A DNA stretch of 64,000 nucleotides from Deltaproteobacteria bacterium (GTDB lineage: Bacteria > Myxococcota_A > Polyangia > Polyangiales > Sandaracinaceae). The notes under the pieces were generated by a model that did no database searches, was not told where the DNA came from, and saw only the letters and a program-made list of their open reading frames with translations. Location: contig JAFLCL010000006.1 of NCBI GenBank assembly GCA_017303575.1, positions 18,242 through 82,241 of the forward strand. Direction: 5' to 3'. The translations under genes and the position numbers were made by a program. Within the stretch, counting starts at the first letter, position 1. Each line of letters starts with the position of its first letter. Of the stretch, positions 17,353 to 24,660 are shown piece by piece.

Positions 17353-17426
17353 CGTGCCAGACGGTCTGGTCGACCTGCCTCGTCTGATACACGAGGCGCT
17401 CCGAGGTTCGATTCCTCGTGGCACGA
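17353..17426 (+). tRNA. Unusual tRNA, apparent anticodon GAT (Ile-like)
   Basis: Acceptor CGTGCCA pairs fully with TGGCACG (17419-17425). The T arm CGAGG/CCTCG with loop TTCGATT is normal. Anticodon stem CTCGT/ACGAG encloses CTGATAC, giving GAT. The D arm is odd: only three clear pairs (GGT/ACC), with loop CTGGTCG. Position 8 is G rather than T, and the variable loop is 6 nt. The body does not resemble an ordinary bacterial tRNA-Ile(GAT). It could be a divergent functional tRNA or a decaying copy. Confidence 0.65.
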
Positions 17427-17442
17427 TCGTTTCAGCGTTCCT

Positions 17443-17516
17443 ACCCGCGTAGCTCAATGGAAGAGCGCCAGTCTACGAAGCTGGGCCTCGTGAAGGTTCG
17501 AGTCCTTCCGTGGGTG
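17443..17516 (+). tRNA. tRNA-Arg (anticodon ACG)
   Basis: A 74-nt cloverleaf. Acceptor ACCCGCG pairs with CGTGGGT (17509-17515, one G-T pair), discriminator G. D stem GCTC/GAGC. The anticodon loop CTACGAA lies in stem CCAGT/GCTGG. T arm GAAGG/CCTTC with loop TTCGAGT. The A at position 34 would need TadA deamination to read CGC/CGT/CGA. CCA is not encoded. Confidence 0.94.
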
Positions 17517-17519
17517 TTC

Positions 17520-17731
17520 GTCCCCGTGGTGCAAACGGAAGCACATCGGAAAACGGAGCCGATCCGTAAGAGGCACTTCGTCGCCTGCTACCTCTGGCTG
17601 TCAGGAGGGTGTGGGTAGGTCCCAGGGTTGCGGATGCACCGAATGGCAGCGAGCAGCGGTCGCTAGGGAAGCGCGTTCTCCCAAAGGGGATCGTGGACGA
17701 GGTGATGGGGGTTCGACTCCCCCCGGGGACG
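17520..17731 (+). other. Interrupted tRNA-like locus
   Basis: The ends form tRNA halves that pair with each other. GTCCCCG (17520-17526) is exactly complementary to CGGGGAC (17724-17730). The 5' half continues with positions TG, a D arm GTGC/GCAC with loop AAACGGAA, and a 5-bp hairpin ATCGG/CCGAT (17545-17563) with a 9-nt loop lacking the usual T33. The 3' half has a perfect T arm, GGGGG/CCCCC with loop TTCGACT (17707-17723). Between them lie about 143 nt with further hairpins (for example AGCGA/TCGCT at 17648-17664). It could be an intron- or insert-bearing tRNA, a giant variable arm, or a pseudogene. No group I or II signature was recognised. Confidence 0.5.
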
Positions 17732-17732
17732 C

Positions 17733-18476
17733 TCACGCCTTCTTGGCGAGTTCGAAGTTCGCGCGGGTCTCGTCGAGTTGCTTCTGAAAGCGCGTGTGAC
17801 CCTCGGCGATCAGCTGCTCGTAGAAGGCGACCGACTCGCCGTACATCCGAACGGCGGTGTCGCCCTTCACGTACTTCGGGTTGTACTTCGTCGGTGGCAG
17901 CTGCGCGGCCAGCGTCTGCTGGGGCAGACTGGCCTCCAGAGCGGCGAGCGCGGTGCCCACTTCCTTCGGGTCGAGCGCAGGGGAGAGCGACGCGAAGATT
18001 GCCTTCTCTCGATCGTCTGCGACGGACTCGATGATCGCGCGCCACGCGCCCAGCGCCTCGAGACGATCGGTGCCGTCGTGCTTCTCGTCCCACCAGCGCG
18101 CTGTCACGAGCCACTGATGCAGGAGGAGCTCCGAGAACGTTGTCGCGAACACGTTGGCCGTCATCTCGTCGTGCGGGGCGAAGACGATCGAGGCCTCGCC
18201 ATCACGGCCGGGCCATTGCGGGAAGAATGCGTACTGATCGCCCGCGCCGTTCTGTGCGAAAGGGAACAAGCCGGGTCGAACGTTCGGGTCCTCGGTCAGC
18301 GCGAGCGTGTTCGACCACTCGAAGTCTCGCAGCCAGAGACCGAGGTAGCGGCGTTCTGTCGCGATGCGGCTGCGATCTTCCTTCGACAGCTCGGCGTAGG
18401 TGCGGCCGCCCCAGTAGTCGAAGGCGCCGCGCGCTTGGAGATCGAGGTACGAACGCGGGAGTGTGATCGACGTCAT
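17733..18476 (-). CDS. SMI1/KNR4 (SUKH)-like protein
   Basis: A 247-residue soluble protein. The first 120 residues fit the SUKH fold: LPRSYLDLQARGAFDYW at the start, then LFPFAQNGAGDQYAFFP and SIVFAPHDEMTANVFATTFSELLLHQW. SUKH proteins are best known as immunity proteins for contact-dependent or polymorphic toxins, though many are orphan. No toxin gene is adjacent. The gene converges on the tRNA array, with its stop one base beyond the tRNA-like 3' end. It precedes gpmI on the other side (29-nt gap, gpmI being upstream). The immunity role is inference. Confidence 0.72.
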   Translation of the reverse strand: MTSITLPRSYLDLQARGAFDYWGGRTYAELSKEDRSRIATERRYLGLWLRDFEWSNTLALTEDPNVRPGLFPFAQNGAGDQYAFFPQWPGRDGEASIVFAPHDEMTANVFATTFSELLLHQWLVTARWWDEKHDGTDRLEALGAWRAIIESVADDREKAIFASLSPALDPKEVGTALAALEASLPQQTLAAQLPPTKYNPKYVKGDTAVRMYGESVAFYEQLIAEGHTRFQKQLDETRANFELAKKA

Positions 18477-18505
18477 GAGTCCCCTTCATGGCCCGTGGGG
18501 CCGAG

Positions 18506-20149
18506 TCACTTCAGCAGCGAAGGAGCGTAGTCCGCGGGCGGGACCAAGCCGAGCAGTTCCAGCACCGTGGCCGCGACGTTCGCGAGACCCGGCTTCTCGA
18601 TCGCGTCGTTCAGCGCGAGATCCTCGCGGGTGGGCGCGTACAGAAAACACGGCACGGGACTCAGCGTGTGGCTCGTCTTGGCCTTGTAGGTCCCGTCGGC
18701 GTTCTTCTGCAGCGTGCCCTTCTTCTTGTCGCGCTCGATCATCTCGTCGGCGTTGCCGTGATCGGCAGTGATGATCGCCGCGCCCCGGAGCTCGGCGATC
18801 ACGGGCAAGAGGCGCGAGAGCTGGAGATCGACCGCCTCCACCGCCATCACGGCGCTGTGCAGCACACCCGTGTGGCCAACCATGTCGCCGTTCGCGTAGT
18901 TGATGCGCGCGACGCGGTGACGGCCGGTGCGGAGCTCGTCGATCACGCGATCGGTGATCTCGGCGGCCTTCATCCACGGGCGCTCCTCGAACGGACGTCG
19001 ATCGCTCGGGATCTCGGCCCACGTCTCGCCCTCGAACGCCTGGCTGCGGTTGCCGTTCCAGAAGTACGTCACGTGTCCGAACTTCTGGGTCTCGCTGCAC
19101 GCGAGCTGCGTGACGCCCGCGGCCGCGAGGTAGGACGAGAGCGTGCGATCGATCTCCGGCGGCGAGACGAGGAAGCGCGAAGGCGCCTTCAGGTCTCCGT
19201 CGTACTGCATCATCCCCGCATAGAAGACCTTGGGGCGTGGGCCGCGATCGAACGCGTGAAGGTTCTCCTCCTCGAACGCGCGCGTGATCTCGATCGCCCT
19301 GTCGCCGCGGAAGTTGAAGAGGATCACCGCCGCGCCGTCGCGCACCGGGCCGACCGCGCCTGCGTCGTCGACGATCACGAATCCGGGGAGGTTCTGATCG
19401 GACAGCCCCGAGCTCTCCGAGCGGAGCGTCTCGACGGCCTCGCGCAGCGATCGAAAGCCGCGACCTTCACCGCGCACGTGGAGCTTCCAGCCGCGCTCCA
19501 CCATCGGCCAGTCCGCCTCGTAGCGGTCCATCGTGATCTTCATGCGGCCTCCGCCCGACGCGACGCGGTAGTCGCGGCCCTGGGCGCGGAAGCGATCGAG
19601 GAACGCCTCGAGACGGTCGACATAGACGAGCGCGCTCGTCTCCGGCACGTCACGTCCATCGAGCAGCGCGTGCACGCGCACCTTCTCGACGCCGTCTTGG
19701 TGCGCGTGCGCGATCAGCGCCTCGAGATGGTCCTGGTGGCTGTGCACGTTGCCGTCGGACAGGAGGCCGAGGAAGTGCAGAGGCTCGCCGCTCGACCTCA
19801 CGGCGCGCACGGCATCCCGCCACGCCTCACCGCGGAACAGCGCCCCGCTGGCGATGGCACCGTTCACGAGCTTGGCGCCCTGATCGAACACGCGGCCCGC
19901 GCCGAGCGCGTTGTGCCCCACCTCGCTGTTGCCCATGTCCTCGTCGCTCGGGAGGCCCACCGCGGTGCCGTGCGCTCGCAGCGCGAGCATGCGACCGGGC
20001 TGCGTGAGCCAGTCGAGCGTGGGGTGCTTTGCGAGGTGCACCGCGTCTCCCTCGTCCCTGGGCCCGAGGCCCACGCCGTCCATCACGACGACGACGACGG
20101 GGCCCGTCACGGCGGGAAACCGGTCATGCTTGGCGAGCGACAGCGTCAT
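18506..20149 (-). CDS. gpmI: 2,3-bisphosphoglycerate-independent phosphoglycerate mutase
   Basis: A 547-residue protein from ATG 20149. It interconverts 3- and 2-phosphoglycerate in glycolysis with a two-metal alkaline-phosphatase-type core. Seen: VVVVMDGVGLG with the metal Asp, GNSEVGHNALGAGRV with the catalytic Ser, HSHQDHLEALI, DGRDVPE, and the C-terminal metal motif ITADHGNADEM. Length is close to the usual 510-550. The start codon overlaps the start codon of the divergent exported-protein gene by 2 nt, so its promoter must lie inside that neighbour. It may be cotranscribed with the SUKH gene downstream. Confidence 0.96.
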   Translation of the reverse strand: MTLSLAKHDRFPAVTGPVVVVVMDGVGLGPRDEGDAVHLAKHPTLDWLTQPGRMLALRAHGTAVGLPSDEDMGNSEVGHNALGAGRVFDQGAKLVNGAIASGALFRGEAWRDAVRAVRSSGEPLHFLGLLSDGNVHSHQDHLEALIAHAHQDGVEKVRVHALLDGRDVPETSALVYVDRLEAFLDRFRAQGRDYRVASGGGRMKITMDRYEADWPMVERGWKLHVRGEGRGFRSLREAVETLRSESSGLSDQNLPGFVIVDDAGAVGPVRDGAAVILFNFRGDRAIEITRAFEEENLHAFDRGPRPKVFYAGMMQYDGDLKAPSRFLVSPPEIDRTLSSYLAAAGVTQLACSETQKFGHVTYFWNGNRSQAFEGETWAEIPSDRRPFEERPWMKAAEITDRVIDELRTGRHRVARINYANGDMVGHTGVLHSAVMAVEAVDLQLSRLLPVIAELRGAAIITADHGNADEMIERDKKKGTLQKNADGTYKAKTSHTLSPVPCFLYAPTREDLALNDAIEKPGLANVAATVLELLGLVPPADYAPSLLK

Positions 20150-20927
20150 GCCCTCGGATCTACACCACCGTCCCATCGCGCGTCCCTCGCTCTTCGCGGC
20201 GCTCGTCCTCGCTGGCGTCGCACTCGCGCGGCTCGATCACGGCGCGCGCGCGCAGGACGCGGGACCGTCGACGGAGGATGCCGGCATGCCCGTCGGCCCG
20301 ACGCCGTGCAACATCGATGGACGGGCCGCGATCGCGGAGCTGCAGGTGATCCGACGCTCGCCGCGCGGGCACGACGTGGTCTCGCGCATGGACCTTCCGG
20401 TGCGTGAGATCCGCGTGCACGTGATCACGCCCTCGCTCTTCCGTGTCGCGACGCGCGTGGGCGAGCCGGTGCTCGAGGGCCACACCGACGTGCGTCCTCC
20501 TCTCTCGTTGCGACGCGACGTCGTGCTCGGTGGTGTCACCGCGCGTCGCGGCGCCGCGATCCTGCGCACGACGCCGCGCGAGCAGTCGCTCGACGTCGAC
20601 ATCGATCTCGGCGCCGGCGCCGTGCTGAGGAGGCTCGTGATCGGATGCGACGCGCTCCGCGTGCGAGCTGCCGACGGGCTCGAGGAGACAGCACCACCTT
20701 CGCCGCATCGGCCGCACTGGCGGGCGCGAGCCTCGGAGATCGCGCTGCGAGAGCGCGGCGAGGAGGGCATCGAGGTCGCCCGCGTGCGACTGCCATCGAG
20801 CGTCGTGCTCGAAGAGGTCAGGCGCAACGAGGCCTTCGTGAACGTGCGTGCGCACCTCCCGCATGGCGGCATCGACGGCTGGGTGCGCGACAACGCGCTC
20901 ACGCACGTGGAGCACGGCGCGCGCTGA
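20148..20927 (+). CDS. Hypothetical exported protein
   Basis: A 259-residue protein. The ATG at 20148 gives a signal peptide (LFAALVLAGVALARLDHGARA, cleavage near AQD). The mature part is beta-rich and ends in an SH3-like stretch (FVNVRAHLPHGGIDGWVRDN), as seen in periplasmic wall-associated domains. The N-terminal region is not recognised. The next gene, also exported, follows after 14 nt, so the two form an operon. The start overlaps that of gpmI on the other strand. Confidence 0.75.
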   Translation: MPSDLHHRPIARPSLFAALVLAGVALARLDHGARAQDAGPSTEDAGMPVGPTPCNIDGRAAIAELQVIRRSPRGHDVVSRMDLPVREIRVHVITPSLFRVATRVGEPVLEGHTDVRPPLSLRRDVVLGGVTARRGAAILRTTPREQSLDVDIDLGAGAVLRRLVIGCDALRVRAADGLEETAPPSPHRPHWRARASEIALRERGEEGIEVARVRLPSSVVLEEVRRNEAFVNVRAHLPHGGIDGWVRDNALTHVEHGAR

Positions 20928-20941
20928 CGTACGCTCCGCCG

Positions 20942-22063
20942 ATGCACATGCGGACCCAGCACACGCGGACCCTCTTCACCTCGACCGTCGCGCTCCTCGT
21001 CGGTCTCGGTGGTGCCGGATGCGGATCGACGACGAGCGAGGCGCCACCCTCGTCGACGCCGCCACCCACCACGACGGCCGAGCCCACGCCGACGCCCACG
21101 ACCGAGCCGACGCCCGCGACGACCGCCACCTTCGACGTGCATGAGTGGGGTCTCGTGGACGTGCCGCTGAGCGGTCCCACCGAGATCGGCGCCGGGCCCG
21201 GGCAGCCCGACGGAAGCGTGATGAGCGTGCGCAAGCCCGTGATCTACGTGCACGCCGATCCGGGCAGCGCACCGATCACGCTCGATGTGGTCGCCCGGTT
21301 TCCTTCGGGTGAGCTCGTCGAGCACTGGCCCACGACGAGCGAGTGGCAGAGCACGACGAGCGACGCGACGAGCATCGCGTGGCGCGGTCTCGCCGTCGGC
21401 GCGTGCGACGCGAGCGCGTCGGCGACGCGTGGGCCCGTGAGCGAGCGCGAGGCGCGCGCCTGCGCGACGGTGGACGGCTACTGCGAGGTGGCGGACCTGC
21501 CGCAGTACGTGACCGACGACGCGAGCTGCCTCAGCGCGAGCGGGTTCCAGACCTCGCTCCTCTTCTATCGAGGACGCACGACGCAGGCCTCGCTGCCGCT
21601 CACCGTGGCGAGCTCCGGGACCGACCTCTCGGTCACCTCGTCGGTCGCGGGCGGCGCGGGCGTGCTCTACGTGCGGCAGGGACGCGGCATCGAGATCCCG
21701 TGGCCCGGCCCCGGCGGCACGATTCCGCTGCCCGATGCGTTCAGCGAGTCGTTCGATGGGCCCGCGCTGACGCGGATGCTCGCCTCGCGCCTCGCCGACG
21801 CGGGGCTCACGTCGTCCGAGGTCGATGCTTTCCTGCGCGCGTGGGCCGAGCCGCTCTTCGGCACGAGCTGGCCGCTCGCCGAGGACCAAGCTGCACGACG
21901 CGACATCTCCGGGCGCTTCCGACGTCCGCCGGCGGGGCCGCCGGCTGCGCTGATCTACGTGATGCCCGAGGCCACTGTGTCCCAGCTCGCGGAGCTCACG
22001 ATCACGCCGACTCCGCGCAGCGTGCGACGCGTGATGGTCGTCCGCGTCGATCTGCCGCGCTAG
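20942..22063 (+). CDS. Hypothetical lipoprotein
   Basis: A 373-residue protein from ATG 20942. The lipoprotein signal ends GGAGC; a Ser/Pro/Thr linker of about 35 residues follows. The globular part begins TFDVHEWGLVDVPL, a start I associate with myxobacterial secreted proteins but cannot name, followed by KPVIYVHADPG and several Cys that may be disulfide-linked. No catalytic motif seen. It is probably cotranscribed with the exported protein 14 nt upstream. Confidence 0.75.
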   Translation: MHMRTQHTRTLFTSTVALLVGLGGAGCGSTTSEAPPSSTPPPTTTAEPTPTPTTEPTPATTATFDVHEWGLVDVPLSGPTEIGAGPGQPDGSVMSVRKPVIYVHADPGSAPITLDVVARFPSGELVEHWPTTSEWQSTTSDATSIAWRGLAVGACDASASATRGPVSEREARACATVDGYCEVADLPQYVTDDASCLSASGFQTSLLFYRGRTTQASLPLTVASSGTDLSVTSSVAGGAGVLYVRQGRGIEIPWPGPGGTIPLPDAFSESFDGPALTRMLASRLADAGLTSSEVDAFLRAWAEPLFGTSWPLAEDQAARRDISGRFRRPPAGPPAALIYVMPEATVSQLAELTITPTPRSVRRVMVVRVDLPR

Positions 22064-22105
22064 GCTCGGGCCGCGGATCGACCGCGAACGAAGGGAGCGC
22101 GATTC

Positions 22106-22582
22106 ATGACTCCAAGGCCCGTGCTCTTGCTCGTCGAGGACGACGAAGCCCTCGGCCGCATGCTCACCACGATGCTCCGCGAGCTCGCAGACGTGGCGTA
22201 CACGCGCGACGGACGCGAGGCCCTCGCATGGCTCGAGGCGCACCCCGCGCCCGCGGCGGTGCTCACGGATCGCTCGATGCCCCACATCGACGGCATCACG
22301 CTCGCGAAGACGCTACGCGCCGACAAGCGATGGAAGCACATCCCCGTGGTGATGTTGACGGCGATGGGGGACACCAAGGGCACCGTCGACGCGATCAACG
22401 CCGGCGTGAGGCAGTACCTCCACAAGCCCTTCAAGTCGGCCGATCTGATCGCGAAGATCGGCAAGACGCTCCGCGAGGGACCGCGCACACCCCCGACGCC
22501 CGAGAGAAAGGGCATCCCGAGCAGCTTCGACATCGAGATCGACATGGAGGATCTCGAAGAGATCGACCCGCCGAAGGTTTGA
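22106..22582 (+). CDS. Stand-alone CheY-like response regulator
   Basis: A 158-residue protein with a GAAGGGAG ribosome site before ATG 22106. It has a single receiver domain: acidic pair in LLLVEDDEAL (residues 8-13), phospho-acceptor Asp in VLTDRSMPHIDG (near residue 53), Thr in VVMLTAMG, and Lys in YLHKPFKSADL. There is no DNA-binding domain; the 35-residue tail is acidic. The output partner is unknown. It converges on the rseP-type gene across a hairpin-rich intergenic region. Confidence 0.92.
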   Translation: MTPRPVLLLVEDDEALGRMLTTMLRELADVAYTRDGREALAWLEAHPAPAAVLTDRSMPHIDGITLAKTLRADKRWKHIPVVMLTAMGDTKGTVDAINAGVRQYLHKPFKSADLIAKIGKTLREGPRTPPTPERKGIPSSFDIEIDMEDLEEIDPPKV

Positions 22583-22602
22583 CGTCCGGGGCGCCTTGCG
22601 GC

Positions 22603-22623
22603 GGGGTCTGCAACGCAGACCCC
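22603..22623 (+). terminator. GC-rich hairpin after the receiver gene
   Basis: Perfect stem GGGGTCTGC / GCAGACCCC with loop AAC, 20 nt after the receiver stop. No T-tract follows, so termination would be L-shaped or Rho-assisted. Confidence 0.55.
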
Positions 22624-22720
22624 TGGAGCAGGAGCGAGGAGGAGTCTTCGACGACCGAGCCGGCGATCGGACACGCGCGCAGCGACGAAGTCGCGAGCAC
22701 GGGAGAACCCGGCGGGGTCC

Positions 22721-22759
22721 GGGGGCGCCCGAGCCCCCTGCGCGCGCCGAATGGCGCGC
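22721..22759. terminator. Two further hairpins between convergent genes
   Basis: GGGGGC/GCCCCC (22721-22738) and GCGCGCC/GGCGCGC (22742-22759, loop GAAT) lie just beyond the stop of the minus-strand protease gene. They probably form a two-way terminator. The rest of 22624-22720 shows nothing else. Confidence 0.5.
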
Positions 22760-22764
22760 TGTGA

Positions 22765-23805
22765 CTAGCCGCGGACGCTGACGAAGACGATCAGCGAGAT
22801 CAGGACGACGAAGCCCACGAGCGTCGCCACGGTCTCGAGCTTCGCGTTCATCTTGCGGCGCGACACGAGCTCGAAGAGCAGGAACATCGCGCGGCCGCCA
22901 TCGAGCGCGGGCACGGGGAGCAGGTTGAAGAAGCCCAGCGCGACGCTGATCGCGAAGAGGATCTGCACGTACTCGCGCACGCCCTGCTGGGCCTGCTCGG
23001 CCACCATCTGCACCATCTGCGGCGGCCCGCTGAGGCCCTCGAGCGTGCGACGCCGGTACATGTCGGCGATGCCCTGGATCTGGGCGACGGTGAAGACGAA
23101 CGGCGCCTGCACCGAGAGCCACGCGAGCCGTCCGATCGGCGCATCGACGTAGCGGATCGAGGGCCCGCCCGTGATCCCGATGATGCCGCGACCGCCCTGA
23201 TCCATCGGCGTGATGGTGAGCGGATCGAGCACCTCGCCGTGGCGACGCACGCGGTAGACGGTCGGCACGCCCGCGCGCTCGCGCGTGACGGCGACGAGAT
23301 CCTCGACGCGATGGATCGCGACGCCGTTGGCCTCGATCACTTCGTCGCCGACGTGCAGGCCCGCCTGCTGCGCAGGCGAGTCCGCGTTGACGACGCTGAT
23401 GACCATCGGACCTTCGGGGTCGACCTCCGGCACGCCACCGAAGCCGTAGAGCGCGAACAGCATGAGCGAGGCTGCGAGGTAGTTCGCCGCCGGGCCCGCG
23501 AGGATCACGCACATGCGCGCGAAGACGCCCTTGTTGCAATAGAGCGAAGGATCGTTGGGATCGTTGTCCTCGGCGGGGTTCATGCCGTCGATCTGCACGT
23601 ACGCGAGGATCGGGATCGCCGAGATCTGGAAGATCGTCGGGCTGTCCTTCGGCTGGTACTTCGCGATGACGGGGCCGAAGCCGAGCGAGTAGCGAAGGAC
23701 GCGCATGCCGAACGCGCGCGCCGCGAGGTAGTGGCCGGTCTCGTGGACGATCACGAGGAACGTGATCCCGAGGATCGCGATGAAATAGAACGGGATGTTG
23801 TCCAT
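22765..23805 (-). CDS. rseP: RseP-type site-2 membrane metalloprotease
   Basis: A 346-residue inner-membrane protein from ATG 23805. Zinc motif HETGH at residues 21-25 lies in the first helix. Helix-loop ILAGPAANYLAA follows. A single PDZ domain spans about 125-210 (GPMVISVVNADSPAQQAGLHVGDEVIEANG). The second catalytic motif LLPVPALDGGRA (LDG) lies near residue 300. Size fits a one-PDZ RIP protease, shorter than E. coli RseP with two. It would cleave anti-sigma or signal-peptide remnants within the membrane. The FecR-type protein in this window could be a substrate, but that is a guess. Confidence 0.88.
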   Translation of the reverse strand: MDNIPFYFIAILGITFLVIVHETGHYLAARAFGMRVLRYSLGFGPVIAKYQPKDSPTIFQISAIPILAYVQIDGMNPAEDNDPNDPSLYCNKGVFARMCVILAGPAANYLAASLMLFALYGFGGVPEVDPEGPMVISVVNADSPAQQAGLHVGDEVIEANGVAIHRVEDLVAVTRERAGVPTVYRVRRHGEVLDPLTITPMDQGGRGIIGITGGPSIRYVDAPIGRLAWLSVQAPFVFTVAQIQGIADMYRRRTLEGLSGPPQMVQMVAEQAQQGVREYVQILFAISVALGFFNLLPVPALDGGRAMFLLFELVSRRKMNAKLETVATLVGFVVLISLIVFVSVRG

Positions 23806-23973
23806 CCACTCTCCTCTTGGAGCGAGCCGAGGCCGAAGGGCTGACGATAGCAGAGGGTTCGACACCGCACGCCCCGTCGTTCGTGGAGTGGATGTGGGCG
23901 CGGCGGGCGCGTGGATGTTGGCGCACCGACGGAGCGTGCTGCGATATGCTGCGCGCCCCATGAGGCGGACGCG

Positions 23974-24660
23974 ATGACGGTGCAGGACGGTAGGACGGAC
24001 GTGCTGATCGTCGCAGCGGGAGCGCCTGATCTCATCGGCCTCCGGCCGCACCTCGGCGACAAGCTCGAGGGCACCGTGCGCGGGCTCGTCATCCGCTCGA
24101 AGGTCGTCGGCTTCGGGCCCGGTGCCGCGGGCAGCACGACCACACGCGGCCTCCTCGCGCTCACACCGCGCGCCGTCGTCATGGTGGGCTCGTGCGGCGT
24201 CTACCCCGGCCTTCCCGAGTACCAGCCGCACGATCTCGTGGTGGCGCCACGCATCCTCGCGCTCGATCACGCGGTGATCCAGGGCGGCTCGGAGTGGCCG
24301 ACGCCGATGGCCACAACGATCGAGACGAGCGCCGCCATGGTCGCGGGCCTGAGCAGCGGTCGCGTGCGCACCCACGTCGCCCCCGTCGCCTCGCCGCTCG
24401 CGATGACGCGCAGCGACTCGCTCGCGAGCCGCATTCCTTCGGTCGTCGGCGCGCACGTCGAGAACACCGACGTGTTCGGCGTCGCATGCGCCGCCTCGGG
24501 TGCGAACGTGCCCTTCGCCTGCGTGCTCGGGGTCTCGAACATCGTCGGCTCGACCGGCCGCGCCGACTGGCAGCAGTTCCAGCGCGAGGCGGTCACGCAG
24601 GCTGCCAACGCCGTGCTCGCGTGGGTGCACGCTGGCGCCGCAGGGTTGCCGTTCGGATGA
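23974..24660 (+). CDS. Nucleoside-phosphorylase-superfamily protein
   Basis: A 228-residue cytoplasmic protein from ATG 23974. It resembles the PNP/UDP-MTA fold: LIVAAGAPDLIGL at the start, GFGPGAAGSTTTRGLL, VVMVGSCGVYPG, and HVENTDVFGVACAASGANVPFACVLGVSNIVG near the C-terminus, where the ENTD/E element replaces the usual EME substrate motif. It might cleave a purine nucleoside such as futalosine, MTA or SAH. The substrate is not decided. Its stop overlaps the start of the PFK-like gene as ATGA, indicating coupling. Confidence 0.78.
   Translation: MTVQDGRTDVLIVAAGAPDLIGLRPHLGDKLEGTVRGLVIRSKVVGFGPGAAGSTTTRGLLALTPRAVVMVGSCGVYPGLPEYQPHDLVVAPRILALDHAVIQGGSEWPTPMATTIETSAAMVAGLSSGRVRTHVAPVASPLAMTRSDSLASRIPSVVGAHVENTDVFGVACAASGANVPFACVLGVSNIVGSTGRADWQQFQREAVTQAANAVLAWVHAGAAGLPFG

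Noticed and set aside
17520..17731. tmRNA or a group I intron
   Set aside because: Too short for a standard tmRNA and no tag-like frame; none of the conserved group I core sequences was recognised.
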